Source of the DNA: Candidatus Latescibacterota bacterium | GTDB lineage: Bacteria; Latescibacterota; UBA2968 | NCBI GenBank assembly: GCA_018650745.1 | Contig: JABIFK010000870.1 | Location: 1 to 6,845 of the forward strand | DNA length: 6,845 nt | Direction of reading: 5' to 3' | Shown here: piece by piece, positions 6,812-6,845 of the stretch | How the letters are laid out: each line of letters opens with the position of its first letter | Numbering within the stretch: position 1 is the stretch's first letter | Program-made: the position numbers and the translations under genes | The notes under the pieces: generated by a model | Databases searched by the model: none | What the model saw: only the letters and a program-made list of their open reading frames with translations | Told to the model about the DNA's origin: nothing

Positions 6812-6845
6812 CGAATAGACGAATAGACGAATAGACGAATAGACG
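6812..6845. repeat. 8-bp tandem repeat running off the right edge
   Basis: The unit CGAATAGA is repeated four times without error (6812-6843) plus two more bases. It begins five bases after the sulfatase stop and reaches the window end, so the true copy number is unknown. An 8-bp unit is not a multiple of three, and the plus strand carries TAG stops in every frame, so it is not plus-strand coding sequence. The minus strand of the unit is stop-free in all frames. It resembles the short tandemly repeated sequences found between genes in some bacteria. Copy number is probably variable through slippage. Confidence 0.9.

Overview
This window reads as an ordinary bacterial chromosome segment with a two-way gene layout. 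Four full-length genes and one small membrane-protein gene are well to moderately supported. The end of a further gene probably enters from the left edge. The mix is a phytanoyl-CoA-type dioxygenase, a formylglycine-type sulfatase, a xylose-isomerase-like TIM barrel and a GT-C glycosyltransferase carrying TPR repeats. Such mixes are familiar from environmental lineages rich in dioxygenases and sulfatases, such as Latescibacterota, Poribacteria and Planctomycetota relatives. That placement is an inference from gene content only and is weak. I see no phage, insertion sequence, CRISPR array, tRNA or rRNA.

Layout. Positions 2-82 hold a short open tail of a plus-strand gene. A perfect 28-base palindrome with T-runs on both sides (116-143) lies between it and the end of the minus-strand genes, so it probably terminates both convergent units. 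The minus-strand unit is a TIM-barrel sugar isomerase/epimerase-like gene (440-1345) followed by a small single-pass membrane protein (180-344). A divergent intergenic region of 381 bases (1346-1726) follows, with two clear inverted repeats and weak candidate promoters. The plus-strand unit then runs: a PhyH-family non-haem iron dioxygenase (1727-2536), a 908-residue membrane glycosyltransferase-TPR protein overlapping it by one base (2536-5262), and a cytoplasmic-type sulfatase/phosphonate-monoester-hydrolase-like enzyme (5329-6807) after a 66-base gap. The right edge is an 8-bp tandem repeat that runs off the window.

How the genes may work together. The stop/start overlap of the dioxygenase and glycosyltransferase genes implies translational coupling. 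The sulfatase follows closely on the same strand and may be co-transcribed. No single pathway is demonstrated. Carbohydrate or sulfated/modified organic substrates are a reasonable but unproven theme. The most interesting points are the dioxygenase active site, where the usual metal-binding carboxylate seems to be glycine as in iron halogenases, the TMTC-like GT-C plus TPR architecture, and the apparent loss of a metal-binding glutamate in the TIM barrel.
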